From Tildeniella torsiva UHER 1998/13D (GTDB lineage Bacteria > Cyanobacteriota > Cyanobacteriia > Phormidesmidales > Phormidesmidaceae), in assembly GCA_019358835.1 (NCBI GenBank), contig JAHHIH010000017.1:1-64000 (forward strand): a stretch of DNA of 64,000 nucleotides. Direction: 5' to 3'. Each line of letters opens with the position of its first letter. Position 1 is the first letter of the stretch. The notes beneath the pieces were generated by a model. That model was given only the letters and a program-made list of their open reading frames with translations, had not been told where the DNA came from and searched no databases. Below are positions 9,281-16,999 of this stretch, in pieces. The position numbers and the translations under genes were made by a program.

Positions 9281-10681
9281 ATGGCAAATGAAGAACAGGT
9301 CGCTTTGCTAAGGCAGGGTAGCAAGGTCTGGAATGCATGGAGAAAGGAAAATTCCGGCATTGAGATAGATCTTGAATCTGCCAAACTGACTGGAGTCAAT
9401 CTTAGCTTTGCCGATCTCAGGGCTGCCAACCTTGAATACGCTGATCTCAGAGCTGCCAACCTCACATACGCTGACCTTAGCAAGGCCTACTTAAACTCCA
9501 CTAACCTTAACAATGCAGATCTGAATGAAGCCAACCTCACACAGGCTCGCCTTGTCGGCGCTTATCTCTTCTCTGCCAATCTCAGATCCACCAATCTAAG
9601 AGAAGCCACCTTATTTTACGCTAATCTGGAATCCGCTGATCTCAGCGAGGCTAGACTCAGCTTCGCCGACCTCAATACATCGAACCTCACCTTTACAAAC
9701 TTCAAATCTGCTGATCTCAGCAAAGCTAATCTGAATGCATCTCAGGTCCTGTATGCTAATTTCACAAAGGCAACACTTACAGGAGCCTGTATAGCGGACT
9801 GGCAAATTAACAGTTTCACCAATCTTAAAGATGTGAAATGCGAATATGTTTTTCGCACATATGACTTTGAAGCGGAACAATTCTTGAGCCGTCTCCCCGT
9901 CGATCCTGGGAGCACCTTTGCCCCAGGGGAGTTCACTCAGCGATTTCAGATTATCGCCAGTGCTCTAGAAACCATTGACATCACCTTCACTGAGGGCATC
10001 GACTGGCAAGCCTTCTTCCAATCCTTCCAAGACCTGCGAGCCAGTCACCCCAACGAAGGCATTTCAATTCAAGGTATGGAGCGCAAGGGCGATGCCTTTA
10101 TTGTGCGGTTAGAGGTTGAGGCCGAGGCCGATAAAGCCGCCATTGAGACAGAGGTAAAGCGGCGCTACGCCCACCAACTCGCCGCCCTCGAAGCGCAGTA
10201 TCGAGAGCGGCTGCGCCTACAATCAGACGAAATTGCCCACCATCGGCAAACACAATCCTCGCTCCTTCACATTGTTCAAACCATGGCAGAAAAAGACTCT
10301 ATTTCTCAAACTTTCCATGGCCCAGTAGGCAATGTGGCAGGCACCAACCAGGGTCAAATGACCGCCTACATCAACCAAAATAATGAGGCCATCAGCCAGC
10401 TCATCGCCGCGCTGCGGGCATCAGCCCAGACCTTCCCCCCAGAGCAAAAAGACGACGTGCTCATGGAGCTAGAAGACCTGGAAGGCGATCTCAGCAAGCC
10501 AGAAAAGCAAGAGCCAAAACGCATCGGCAAACGCCTCCAACGGCTGATCGCAGCAGGGACAGCTGCCGCAACCCTTGCTGGGGGAGCCGCTACCTTTGCT
10601 GGCAACATCAACGAATTTACAGAAAACGTATTTGAGTTAGGCGAGAAAATTGGCTTGTCCAGAGACGCCGTACAGCCTTGA
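9281..10681 (+). CDS. Pentapeptide-repeat protein with C-terminal coiled-coil module
   Basis: A 466-residue protein. Residues about 30-165 are pentapeptide repeats of the A(D/N)LxX type (ADLRAANLEYADLRA...), which fold as a right-handed quadrilateral beta-helix. After a linker comes a segment DFEAEQFLSRLPVDPG and an alpha/beta domain to about residue 300, then an EAEADKAAIE coiled coil. A motif GPVGNVAGTNQG sits near residues 346-357, and the C-terminal 100 residues hold a helical stretch with an Ala/Gly-rich hydrophobic segment (AAGTAAATLAGGAATFAG) that may insert in a membrane. The function is unknown. Such multi-part cyanobacterial pentapeptide proteins are often linked to signalling or conflict, which is only inference here. 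Confidence 0.85.
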   Translation: MANEEQVALLRQGSKVWNAWRKENSGIEIDLESAKLTGVNLSFADLRAANLEYADLRAANLTYADLSKAYLNSTNLNNADLNEANLTQARLVGAYLFSANLRSTNLREATLFYANLESADLSEARLSFADLNTSNLTFTNFKSADLSKANLNASQVLYANFTKATLTGACIADWQINSFTNLKDVKCEYVFRTYDFEAEQFLSRLPVDPGSTFAPGEFTQRFQIIASALETIDITFTEGIDWQAFFQSFQDLRASHPNEGISIQGMERKGDAFIVRLEVEAEADKAAIETEVKRRYAHQLAALEAQYRERLRLQSDEIAHHRQTQSSLLHIVQTMAEKDSISQTFHGPVGNVAGTNQGQMTAYINQNNEAISQLIAALRASAQTFPPEQKDDVLMELEDLEGDLSKPEKQEPKRIGKRLQRLIAAGTAAATLAGGAATFAGNINEFTENVFELGEKIGLSRDAVQP

Positions 10682-10766
10682 TTCAATGCCTCCGCTAGGT
10701 TGCATTTGCGGCTTGTCATCCTCAGTCAACTGTCCAAGAATAGATCTTTTGGCTGCAAGGCAACGC

Positions 10767-11075
10767 CTACGGTGCCGATGTATCTGGGTCTACAGGATGA
10801 AAGCGCGGATGGAGGCGATCGCGCACCAATTCCCCTTTTCCTAAATGCTCTTCAACAATGCGCGGCACATCTTCCGGGGTGACCCGGCAGTACCAGGTGT
10901 TGCCGGGCATCACCTTCACCGTAGGCCCAGCGCTGCACTGGCCCATGCAGTCGCTCTCGGCCACCAAAATGTTGGGGCTCTGGTGCTGCTCAAACGCCGC
11001 CAGCACCGTTGCCGAACCGCCGCGATCGCACGATCGATGCCGACAGACCTGCACCAGCCAGCGCTTAGAAATCAC
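10767..11075 (-). CDS. Thioredoxin-like 2Fe-2S ferredoxin-domain protein
   Basis: A 102-residue protein with the thioredoxin-fold ferredoxin Cys pattern: CRHRSC near residues 11-16 and CMGQC near 43-47. This is the signature of (2Fe-2S) domain proteins related to NuoE/HoxE ends and to cyanobacterial small 2Fe-2S proteins. It probably carries electrons in the cytosol; no partner is encoded nearby. The start is GTG at 11075 (reads MISKRWLVQVC). The C-terminal tail after VEEHLGKGE is basic and unassigned. Confidence 0.82.
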   Translation of the reverse strand: MISKRWLVQVCRHRSCDRGGSATVLAAFEQHQSPNILVAESDCMGQCSAGPTVKVMPGNTWYCRVTPEDVPRIVEEHLGKGELVRDRLHPRFHPVDPDTSAP

Positions 11076-11151
11076 AGTATAGATATCCCTCTCGATTGAG
11101 CGAGTGTCTTACCGTTATAGCTGTCGCTAGTCTGGTTGAGGCATTTCCCCT

Positions 11152-11177
11152 AAAACGTTCAAACGTTTGAACGTTTT
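11152..11177. promoter_or_regulatory. 26-bp perfect palindrome
   Basis: AAAACGTTCAAACG and its exact complement form a gapless 26-base palindrome. It lies between the stop of the 11187-11492 gene and the GTG start of the ferredoxin-domain gene, both on the minus strand. No T-run follows on the minus strand, so an operator is as likely as a terminator. Confidence 0.4.
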
Positions 11178-11186
11178 GAAGCGGGC

Positions 11187-11492
11187 TTAGGAGCACGGCC
11201 CGCAGGCTGCCAGCACTTCGTTTACCCAGAGGGCATCGATCGCCGCCTGAAGTCGCCGCTGCTGCTGGTGAAGATTTTGGGGGCCAAGGCAGGGCTGCAA
11301 GCGTGCCACCAGCCCATCGGCCTCGTCGATTAAAAAATTGAGCAACGGCTCTGCTTCGGCTCGCTGCAAAATCTCGCCCATGCGCTCGGCAGCCGCTTGG
11401 TCGAGGGTGGGGCGCAGGGCAAGCTGGCAATATTCATAGACCGTGGGGCGGTAGGCCAGGGCGCTACCGAGCCATTCGTCAGAGTCTGGCAT
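11187..11492 (-). CDS. Conserved cyanobacterial hypothetical protein
   Basis: A 101-residue protein starting MPDSDEWLGSALAYRPTVYEYCQLALRPTL. It is predicted to be all helical, with two Cys near the end (ACGPCS) and an internal RLQPCLG. I recognise no domain. The frame runs 35 codons further upstream, but that part lacks regular protein character and the ATG at 11492 is a better start. It stands alone, convergent with no close partner; a perfect palindrome follows its stop. Confidence 0.62.
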   Translation of the reverse strand: MPDSDEWLGSALAYRPTVYEYCQLALRPTLDQAAAERMGEILQRAEAEPLLNFLIDEADGLVARLQPCLGPQNLHQQQRRLQAAIDALWVNEVLAACGPCS

Positions 11493-11735
11493 GGGGATTC
11501 TCCTACAGCCAATGGCCCGAGCCGCCGTGGCCCAGCCCAGGGTTTGCTCGACCAACACAGCGCAGATTGCCGTCGTGGGCAATCCACAAAACGCCAACTC
11601 TGGCCCATGACGATACCCAGGCCAAGGTTGGTTCCTTGAGGGTTAAGTGTACCCATCTGCATCGCCGTGACAAGGGTTTTGGTGAAGTTTATGCCCTGAG
11701 CAGCAGATCTGTTTGAAGGAATGACGAAGCCTGCC

Positions 11736-12431
11736 TTAGGCAGCTACTAGCGATCGCACCAAACCCTCAAACAGCGGCAGCCCGTCTACCCCGCCCAGCA
11801 CCGCATCGGCGGCCCGCTCGGGGTGGGGCATGAGGCCCAGCACGTTGCCCGCTCGGTTGCAGATACCTGCAATGTTGCCCAGGGAGCCATTGGGGTTGGC
11901 TTTCTCATCCACCGAACCATCTGGGCTACTGTAGCGAAACACAATTTGCCGGTTGGCTTCTAGCTCGGCCAGGGTGGCCTCGTCAGCGTAGTAGCAGCCC
12001 TCCCCGTGGGCGATGGGCAGGGTAATCACCTGGCCCGCAGAATAGTTAGCTGTCCACAGCAGGTCGGTGCGCTCGACTCTGAGGGGCACGCGATCGCAGA
12101 TAAACCGCATATCCCGGTTCCTTACTAACGCCCCCGGCAGCAGCCCCACCTCGGTCAAAATCTGGAAGCCGTTGCAGATGCCCAGCACTGGCTTGCCCGC
12201 CTTGGCGTGCTCCACTGTGGCCTGCATAGCGGGCGAAAAACGGGCGATCGCCCCACAGCGCAGGTAATCCCCATAGCTAAAGCCCCCCGGTACCACCACC
12301 ACATCCACATCGCCCAAGTCGCTGTCTTCATGCCAGACCATACGGGTAGGCTGGCCAAGAATGTCGCGGGTGACGTAGGCCACATCGCGATCGCAGTTGG
12401 CTCCGGGGAAGACGATGACGGCAAATTTCAT
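11736..12431 (-). CDS. purQ: Phosphoribosylformylglycinamidine synthase subunit PurQ
   Basis: The 231-residue protein is the glutaminase subunit of FGAM synthase in purine biosynthesis; it passes ammonia to PurL. The class-I glutamine amidotransferase triad is visible: the nucleophile Cys in [14 protein letters not shown], and the His-Glu pair in GLMPHPERA. The start [14 protein letters not shown] is the standard one, 27 codons inside the longer frame. The upstream neighbour purS is on the same strand with 97 bp between, carrying a hairpin-forming repeat. Confidence 0.96.
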   Translation of the reverse strand: MKFAVIVFPGANCDRDVAYVTRDILGQPTRMVWHEDSDLGDVDVVVVPGGFSYGDYLRCGAIARFSPAMQATVEHAKAGKPVLGICNGFQILTEVGLLPGALVRNRDMRFICDRVPLRVERTDLLWTANYSAGQVITLPIAHGEGCYYADEATLAELEANRQIVFRYSSPDGSVDEKANPNGSLGNIAGICNRAGNVLGLMPHPERAADAVLGGVDGLPLFEGLVRSLVAA

Positions 12432-12442
12432 GGGGAAGGGGG

Positions 12443-12518
12443 AGTAAGGGGAAAATTTTGAATTTTGAATTTTGAGTGTTGAATGGGTTCCCCTGAACTC
12501 AAAACTAAACACTCAAAA
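12443..12518. repeat. AT-rich repeat with inverted arms between purS and purQ
   Basis: The segment contains three ttttgaa units followed by ttttgagtgtt (12470-12480) and its complement aacactcaaaa (12508-12518), so the transcript between purS and purQ can form a hairpin of 11 base pairs with a 27-base loop. Similar ttttgaa/ttcaaaa arrays are common dispersed repeats of filamentous cyanobacteria. Confidence 0.6.
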
Positions 12519-12528
12519 CTCAAAACTT

Positions 12529-12792
12529 CTAAGCCGTTGCCAGGGTCTGTAGCTCAAAGCGATAGTTCTCAATCACCGGGTTGGCCAGGAGCTGGTCGCA
12601 CATGCGATCGAGCTGCTGGCTGGCGGCGGCTTCATTCTCAGCCTCTAGGGTTAGCTCAATGTATTTGCCAATGCGAATGGGGCCAACGTTGGTGTAGCCC
12701 ATGTGGGCCAGCCCAGACTGCACCGCCGTGCCCGCTGGGTCGAGTACCGAGGGGCGCAGGGTGACGTAGATGCGGGCGCTGTAGTGGGGCAC
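12529..12792 (-). CDS. purS: Phosphoribosylformylglycinamidine synthase subunit PurS
   Basis: The 87-residue small subunit of FGAM synthase, which bridges PurQ and PurL. MPHYSARIYVTLRPSVLDPAGTAV and IRIGKYIELTLEA are characteristic of PurS. It is followed on the same strand by purQ, so the pair is likely one transcript with a hairpin-bearing spacer. The gene is divergent from the Fur-family regulator. Confidence 0.95.
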   Translation of the reverse strand: MPHYSARIYVTLRPSVLDPAGTAVQSGLAHMGYTNVGPIRIGKYIELTLEAENEAAASQQLDRMCDQLLANPVIENYRFELQTLATA

Positions 12793-12847
12793 GGCTGACT
12801 CCGGTGGCGGGGAAAATCATAATATATTGGCACCCCTCATCCTACCG

Positions 12848-12863
12848 TATCAACCGATTGATA
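12848..12863. promoter_or_regulatory. Candidate operator TATCAA-N4-TTGATA
   Basis: A 16-base inverted repeat with perfect six-base arms and the spacer CCGA lies 27 bases before the ATG of the Fur-family regulator. Fur-type proteins often bind AT-rich dyads at their own promoter. The match to a published Zur or Fur box is not exact, so this is a suggestion only. Confidence 0.35.
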
Positions 12864-12890
12864 AAATTGAGTCAGTACAAGTGAGCCAGC

Positions 12891-13298
12891 ATGGTACGAC
12901 GCACCCGCAGCCAAGAGAAAGTTTTGACCGTTCTGAAGGGGTTGAGTAAGCCAATTTCGGCCCAAGATCTCTACGTTGAAATGCGGCAAGACGGCAACAC
13001 CACGGGGCTTGCCACGGTCTACCGAGCGCTCGATGCCCTCAAGCTGGAGGGGTCTGTGCAAATGCGCACTCTGCCCTCGGGTGAGGCCCTCTACAGCCTG
13101 CCCCAAGAAGACCGCCATCACCTCACCTGCCTTCAGTGCGGCAACACCATTGCCATTGACCAGTGCCCCGTCCACGACTTAGAGAAACAGCTGCACAAGG
13201 CCCACGAGTTCAAAATTTTCTACCACACCCTAGAGTTCTTCGGCCTCTGTCCCCGTTGCCAGGGCAGCCTATCCACCACCGAAGCTTCGGTCTCCTGA
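12891..13298 (+). CDS. Fur-family metalloregulator, probably Zur
   Basis: A 135-residue Fur-fold repressor. The N-terminal winged helix (RRTRSQEKVLTVL...ATVYRALDAL) binds DNA; the C-terminal dimer domain has the HHLTCLQCG site and the two structural-zinc pairs CLQC and CPRC. Among the cyanobacterial paralogues (Fur, PerR, Zur) the TRSQE start resembles the Zur type, but ligand identity cannot be settled from sequence. It is followed after 11 bp by fluC, so both are probably co-transcribed. A dyad in front of the gene may be its own operator. Confidence 0.85.
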   Translation: MVRRTRSQEKVLTVLKGLSKPISAQDLYVEMRQDGNTTGLATVYRALDALKLEGSVQMRTLPSGEALYSLPQEDRHHLTCLQCGNTIAIDQCPVHDLEKQLHKAHEFKIFYHTLEFFGLCPRCQGSLSTTEASVS

Positions 13299-13309
13299 GG
13301 CTGTGGTGA

Positions 13310-13702
13310 ATGGATTGGACTCCGGTTTCTATTAGTGCTGGCGCGGTTGTGGGTGCCCTTGGGCGCTACTACGCCAACCAGTTTTGGGTAGCCCGTCAGG
13401 GCACCGGCTTTCCCTATGGCACGCTGTTTGTAAACTTGACCGGGGCCTTTGGGATTGGTTTCGCGGCCACCGTGCTAGAGCAATGGCTGAACTCACCTCC
13501 TCAGCTGACCAATGTTCTGCTGGTGGGTTTTTTAGGGGCCTACACCACGTTTTCTACCTATGTTCTAGAGATCGACAACCTGCGGCGGGCCAAGGTCTAT
13601 GGGGTGGTTTTGCTCTACGGCTTGGGTACCCCAGCGCTGGGTTTTTTGTTGGTTGAACTCGGTCGGCTATTGGCGCTGGGTTATTTAGGCTTTAGCCTGT
13701 AG
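13310..13702 (+). CDS. crcB: Fluoride channel FluC/CrcB, copy 1
   Basis: The 130-residue inner-membrane protein exports fluoride. It has four hydrophobic segments and family motifs GALGRYYANQF, GTLFVNLTGAFGIG (with the conserved Asn lining the pore) and GFLGAYTTFSTY (the Phe-box and Na+ site). The gene lies 11 bp after the Fur-family gene. A second fluC on the opposite strand follows 86 bp after the stop. FluC works as a dimer with antiparallel topology, and gene pairs often form heterodimers, which is likely here. Confidence 0.93.
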   Translation: MDWTPVSISAGAVVGALGRYYANQFWVARQGTGFPYGTLFVNLTGAFGIGFAATVLEQWLNSPPQLTNVLLVGFLGAYTTFSTYVLEIDNLRRAKVYGVVLLYGLGTPALGFLLVELGRLLALGYLGFSL

Positions 13703-13788
13703 GTCTGCGACCAAACCCTAATCACACAACGCCGCTCCCCAACAGGCCAAACTTTGGAATCATGGCGCTGTGCTCGTTCTCAGATGAC

Positions 13789-14205
13789 TCAATTGCCGGA
13801 CTGGCCTTCGGGGTGGGATTTTCGGCCCAGGGCTATGCCGCTCCATAGGCACAGCAGCCCCAGCAGAGGGCTGCCCACCCAGTAGATTCCGGCTAGCCAC
13901 CCTTGGCGCATTGCCGTCAGATGGGCCACGTCTAACTCGTAGGATGAAAAGGTGGTAAACGAGCCGATGAACCCCGTCACCACCATGAGTCTAAATTCGG
14001 GGCTGACGGGCCATTTTTTTAGGGTTAGGGTCAAAAAGAGACCCAGCAAAAAACAGCCCAGCAGGTTGACGCCCAGGGTGCCTATAGGGAAGTCGGGCAT
14101 TCCTGCCATGGTGGCTAAGCCTTTGCCGAGATAGTACCGGCTCAATGCCCCAGGGATCGCCCCGAGGGCCACGGCGATGGGGGCTCTTAACCCAGGTGAG
14201 ACCAT
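13789..14205 (-). CDS. crcB: Fluoride channel FluC/CrcB, copy 2
   Basis: A second 138-residue fluoride channel subunit, with GAIPGALSRYYLGKG, GTLGVNLLGCFLLG and GFIGSFTTFSSYELD. All pore motifs are intact. It is convergent with copy 1 and must have its own promoter at 14206-14400. I looked there for a fluoride riboswitch (crcB motif) and saw no convincing one. Confidence 0.93.
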   Translation of the reverse strand: MVSPGLRAPIAVALGAIPGALSRYYLGKGLATMAGMPDFPIGTLGVNLLGCFLLGLFLTLTLKKWPVSPEFRLMVVTGFIGSFTTFSSYELDVAHLTAMRQGWLAGIYWVGSPLLGLLCLWSGIALGRKSHPEGQSGN

Positions 14206-14409
14206 AACCGGCTGATCCTTTGAGGCGGGTGGCAGTTAACGGCAGTCTTCCATGGGATGCTGCCTACACTTAATCGTAGCGATCGCGATCGCACCCCACT
14301 ACCTCAGCCGTAGTATTCGCCTGAAAAAAGTCATGCTTCAGACAGGTGCAATCTCTTCGCAGCAGCGCAACTCTGTAGACAGTTAAAGTTTGCAGGCTTT
14401 GCTGGAAAG

Positions 14410-14844
14410 ATGCCCTGGACCTACGACGACTATCCAACCTCCCTGAAAAATTTGACCGCTGAGGTGCGGCGCAAGGCGATTGATATTGCCAACGCTCTGC
14501 TGGAGGATGGCTATGGAGACGGTCGGGCGATCGCGATCGCCACCGCCCAGGCGGAAAAATGGGCCAAACGTCGCGACAAACAAATTGCTAAGAAAAATAC
14601 TGGCGGCACCACGGGTCAGGCCGTAGCTGACGACGCTGATAAAGGCGATGAAGAATCCATTCACGTCTTGGCTGACCCGGAAGAGTCGGGCTGGATTGCC
14701 ACCCAGGGCCAAAAACGAGTCGCCCAGGGCCGCACAAAAGCCGATGTAGTAGACAAAGCGAAAGAAAAAGCTAAATCCCAAAAGACAGAACTCTGCATTC
14801 ACAACAAGCAGGGCGATCTCATTGAAGAGCGGGACTATTCCTAA
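14410..14844 (+). CDS. DUF2188-domain protein
   Basis: A 144-residue basic protein. The N-terminal half (MPWTYDDYPTSLKNLTAEVRRKAIDIANALLED) resembles ChaB/plasmid-type helical stretches; the C-terminal half (HVLADPEESGWIATQGQKR...) is the DUF2188 fold, a small unit found in stress-related proteins of many bacteria. Function unknown. It stands alone; no Shine-Dalgarno stronger than GGAAAG at 14403-14408 is seen. Confidence 0.75.
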   Translation: MPWTYDDYPTSLKNLTAEVRRKAIDIANALLEDGYGDGRAIAIATAQAEKWAKRRDKQIAKKNTGGTTGQAVADDADKGDEESIHVLADPEESGWIATQGQKRVAQGRTKADVVDKAKEKAKSQKTELCIHNKQGDLIEERDYS

Positions 14845-15251
14845 TATTGTTGCTTCAGCATGCAAGCATCACCCCCTGGTTAGAAGCCATAGACTAGGTT
14901 GCCGCCCTGCTGCGGGTGATTCTTAGGGGATTCTAAGAATTTGTGGAGCCTTAACCTGAAGCCGGTACTATGCAGAGGCATCAACGGTTCCCATCGAGAT
15001 GCGATCGCAGGCCAGAATTTGCGCCTAGACAGATTTCTGCAAGTATGGGCCTGGTTGGTTTACTGGGGTGTCAAGCCGTCGCCCCAGAATTAGATGACTC
15101 GCTGCACCGATCGCCTAAACGGTGGCCGAAGTGACGTTAGAAGAAGGCTTTCACCCGGTAGGATACTACAGGATAATTGAACGCTTCAGCGCGATCGCCC
15201 GAAATGGCGGGGTCTGCAACGGTCTATGGAATTACCAACGGAGTAATGGTT
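14845..15251. other. Intergenic region before eno
   Basis: About 400 bases without a clear gene. A hairpin at 14929-14950 (ATTCTTAG/CTAAGAAT, six-base loop) may end the upstream transcript. A 54-codon plus-strand frame at 14970-15134 contains VGLLGCQAVAPE, which looks like a short lipobox, but has no supporting ribosome-binding site or homology. The eno promoter must lie in the last 150 bases; GGAG at 15240-15243 is the eno Shine-Dalgarno. Confidence 0.5.
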
Positions 15252-16550
15252 ATGGTCGCAATTACATCGGTTCACAGCAGGCAGATTCTAGACTCGCGAG
15301 GCAACCCCACGGTTGAGGTCGATGTGGTGCTAGAGGGTGGGGCCAAGGGTCGGGCTGGCGTGCCCTCTGGGGCCTCCACCGGCATTCGCGAAGCCCTAGA
15401 ACTGCGGGATGGCGACAAGGCTGTCTACGGCGGCAAGGGCGTGCTCAAGGCCGTAGCCAACGTCAATGACACCATTGCCCCCGCCATTCTGGGTATGGAT
15501 GCGATGGATCTCGCCGCCGTAGACCACAAAATGCTGGCCCTAGATGGCACCGACAACAAGGGCACCCTGGGCGCTAACGCCATTTTAGGGGTGTCGATGG
15601 CCGTGGCTCGGGCGGCCTCGGTTGCCGCCGATATTCCCCTCTACGTGCATCTGGGTGGCCCCGATTCGGTGCTGCTGCCGGTGCCCTGCTTCAACATCAT
15701 CAACGGCGGTGCCCACGCCGACAACAGCGTTGATTTTCAAGAATTTATGATTGCCCCGGTGGGTGCGCCGACCTTTTCTGAGGCGCTGCGCTACGGGGCC
15801 GAGGTCTACCACGCCCTCAAATCGGTGCTCAAAGACGCGGGCTACAGCACCGCCATTGGCGACGAGGGCGGCTTTGCCCCCAACCTCAAGAGCAATGTAG
15901 AGGCGATCGAGGTGATTCTCAAGGGCATTGAGAAGGCGGGGCTCAAGCCGGGGGATGACATTGCGATCGCCCTCGACCCCGCCGTCAGCGAGCTGTACCA
16001 AGAGGACGGCAGCTACCTGTTTTACAAATCAGACAACAGCCGCAAGTCCACCGCCGACATGATCGACCTGTGGGAAAGCTGGGTTGACCAGTTCCCCATT
16101 GTGTCGATTGAAGACGGTCTCGGTGAGCAAGACTGGGCGGGCTGGCAGGCCATGACCCAGCGACTGGGCGATCGCATTCAGCTGGTGGGCGACGATGCTT
16201 TTGTCACTAACCCCGCCATCATTGCCCAGGCGATCAAAGACGGCGTTGGCAACTCGACCCTGGTCAAGGTCAACCAAATTGGCTCCATTACCGAAACCCT
16301 CGAAGCCATCAAAATGTCCCACGATGCGGGCTACACCTGCATGGTCAGCCACCGCTCCGGCGAAACCCCCGACGACTTCATCGCCGACCTAGTGGTGGGT
16401 GCCATGACCGGCCAGATCAAGTCCGGTGCCCCCTGCCGGGGCGAGCGCCTTTCAAAGTACAACCAGCTCCTGCGCATCGAAGAAGAACTGGGTGCTAAGG
16501 CCCAATACGCTGGTCTCAACACCTTCAAGCGCAAAACTCTGGCGGCCTAA
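15252..16550 (+). CDS. eno: Enolase
   Basis: Converts 2-phosphoglycerate to phosphoenolpyruvate in glycolysis. The 432-residue length is the family norm. Substrate and Mg sites are visible: [15 protein letters not shown], the Lys-Glu pair in [11 protein letters not shown], metal ligands in [21 protein letters not shown] and [10 protein letters not shown], and the SHRSGET loop. Two ATGs are adjacent (15246 and 15252); GGAG at 15240-15243 is eight bases from the second and only two from the first, so 15252 is chosen. The frame extends upstream to 15177 without family character. Confidence 0.97.
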   Translation: MVAITSVHSRQILDSRGNPTVEVDVVLEGGAKGRAGVPSGASTGIREALELRDGDKAVYGGKGVLKAVANVNDTIAPAILGMDAMDLAAVDHKMLALDGTDNKGTLGANAILGVSMAVARAASVAADIPLYVHLGGPDSVLLPVPCFNIINGGAHADNSVDFQEFMIAPVGAPTFSEALRYGAEVYHALKSVLKDAGYSTAIGDEGGFAPNLKSNVEAIEVILKGIEKAGLKPGDDIAIALDPAVSELYQEDGSYLFYKSDNSRKSTADMIDLWESWVDQFPIVSIEDGLGEQDWAGWQAMTQRLGDRIQLVGDDAFVTNPAIIAQAIKDGVGNSTLVKVNQIGSITETLEAIKMSHDAGYTCMVSHRSGETPDDFIADLVVGAMTGQIKSGAPCRGERLSKYNQLLRIEEELGAKAQYAGLNTFKRKTLAA

Positions 16551-16578
16551 AGACGCCCCATCATCCTCTAAATCCCTC

Positions 16579-16610
16579 CCGTAGGTGCTGAGCATGCTCA
16601 GCACCTACGG
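16579..16610. repeat. 32-bp perfect palindrome after eno
   Basis: CCGTAGGTGCTGAGCA followed by its exact complement, with no spacer. It starts 29 bases after the eno stop. No T-run follows, so it is not a classical terminator; it may be a repeat element or an mRNA 3'-end stabiliser. Confidence 0.6.
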
Positions 16611-16643
16611 AGTTCACCAAACAGCATTCGGTGAGAATAAAAA

Positions 16644-16681
16644 ATCCCGGCTTGACCCAGCCGGGATACTCATGCCTTTTT
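16644..16681. terminator. Bidirectional terminator
   Basis: The stem ATCCCGGCT/AGCCGGGAT (9 bp, six-base loop) is flanked by an A-run before it and a T-rich stretch with TTTTT (16677-16681) after it, so it can stop transcripts from eno on the plus strand and from the small gene on the minus strand. Confidence 0.65.
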
Positions 16682-16699
16682 AGTCCGAACGACTGCACC

Positions 16700-16906
16700 T
16701 TAGGGATCGCTCAGATGAAACCCCTCTGGCAGTTCACACTGCCCTCCTGGCCCCATTACCCTGACGTACCCTCTGCCATCCTGCAATTCCATCTCAAACT
16801 CCCCCTGAAATTCAGACAGCACCAGCGCCACTAGCGCCCCGACCAACACAAACCCCGCCGCCGCTGCCACCCCTTTCAAACCCTGCTGAAACGATTCACT
16901 CAACAT
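16700..16906 (-). CDS. Small single-span membrane protein, hypothetical
   Basis: A 68-residue protein with one hydrophobic helix at about residues 12-30 (GVAAAAGFVLVGALVALVL) followed by an acidic soluble tail ending CELPEGFHLSDP. The tail has two short Gly-rich strands (DGRGYVRVMGPGG). I recognise no family. Support for it being real is a proper ATG, the charge pattern, and a terminator placed right after its stop. It is convergent with eno. Confidence 0.55.
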   Translation of the reverse strand: MLSESFQQGLKGVAAAAGFVLVGALVALVLSEFQGEFEMELQDGRGYVRVMGPGGQCELPEGFHLSDP

Positions 16907-16999
16907 CCCCGCCCCCTCGGCAATGCCTAAACAACCCTCTAGTGGTTAGTAAACATTGGTGAGCAACTGAGACAGTGGGCTAGGTGCGGTTATCTTTGC

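Noticed and set aside
14206-14409. Fluoride riboswitch before the second fluC
   Set aside because: The conserved GGCTGATGA-type core and the pseudoknot pattern of the crcB motif were not found upstream of either fluC.
15158-15175. NtcA-like site GTA...TAC before eno
   Set aside because: The spacing between GTA and TAC is six bases, not eight, so it does not match the NtcA consensus.
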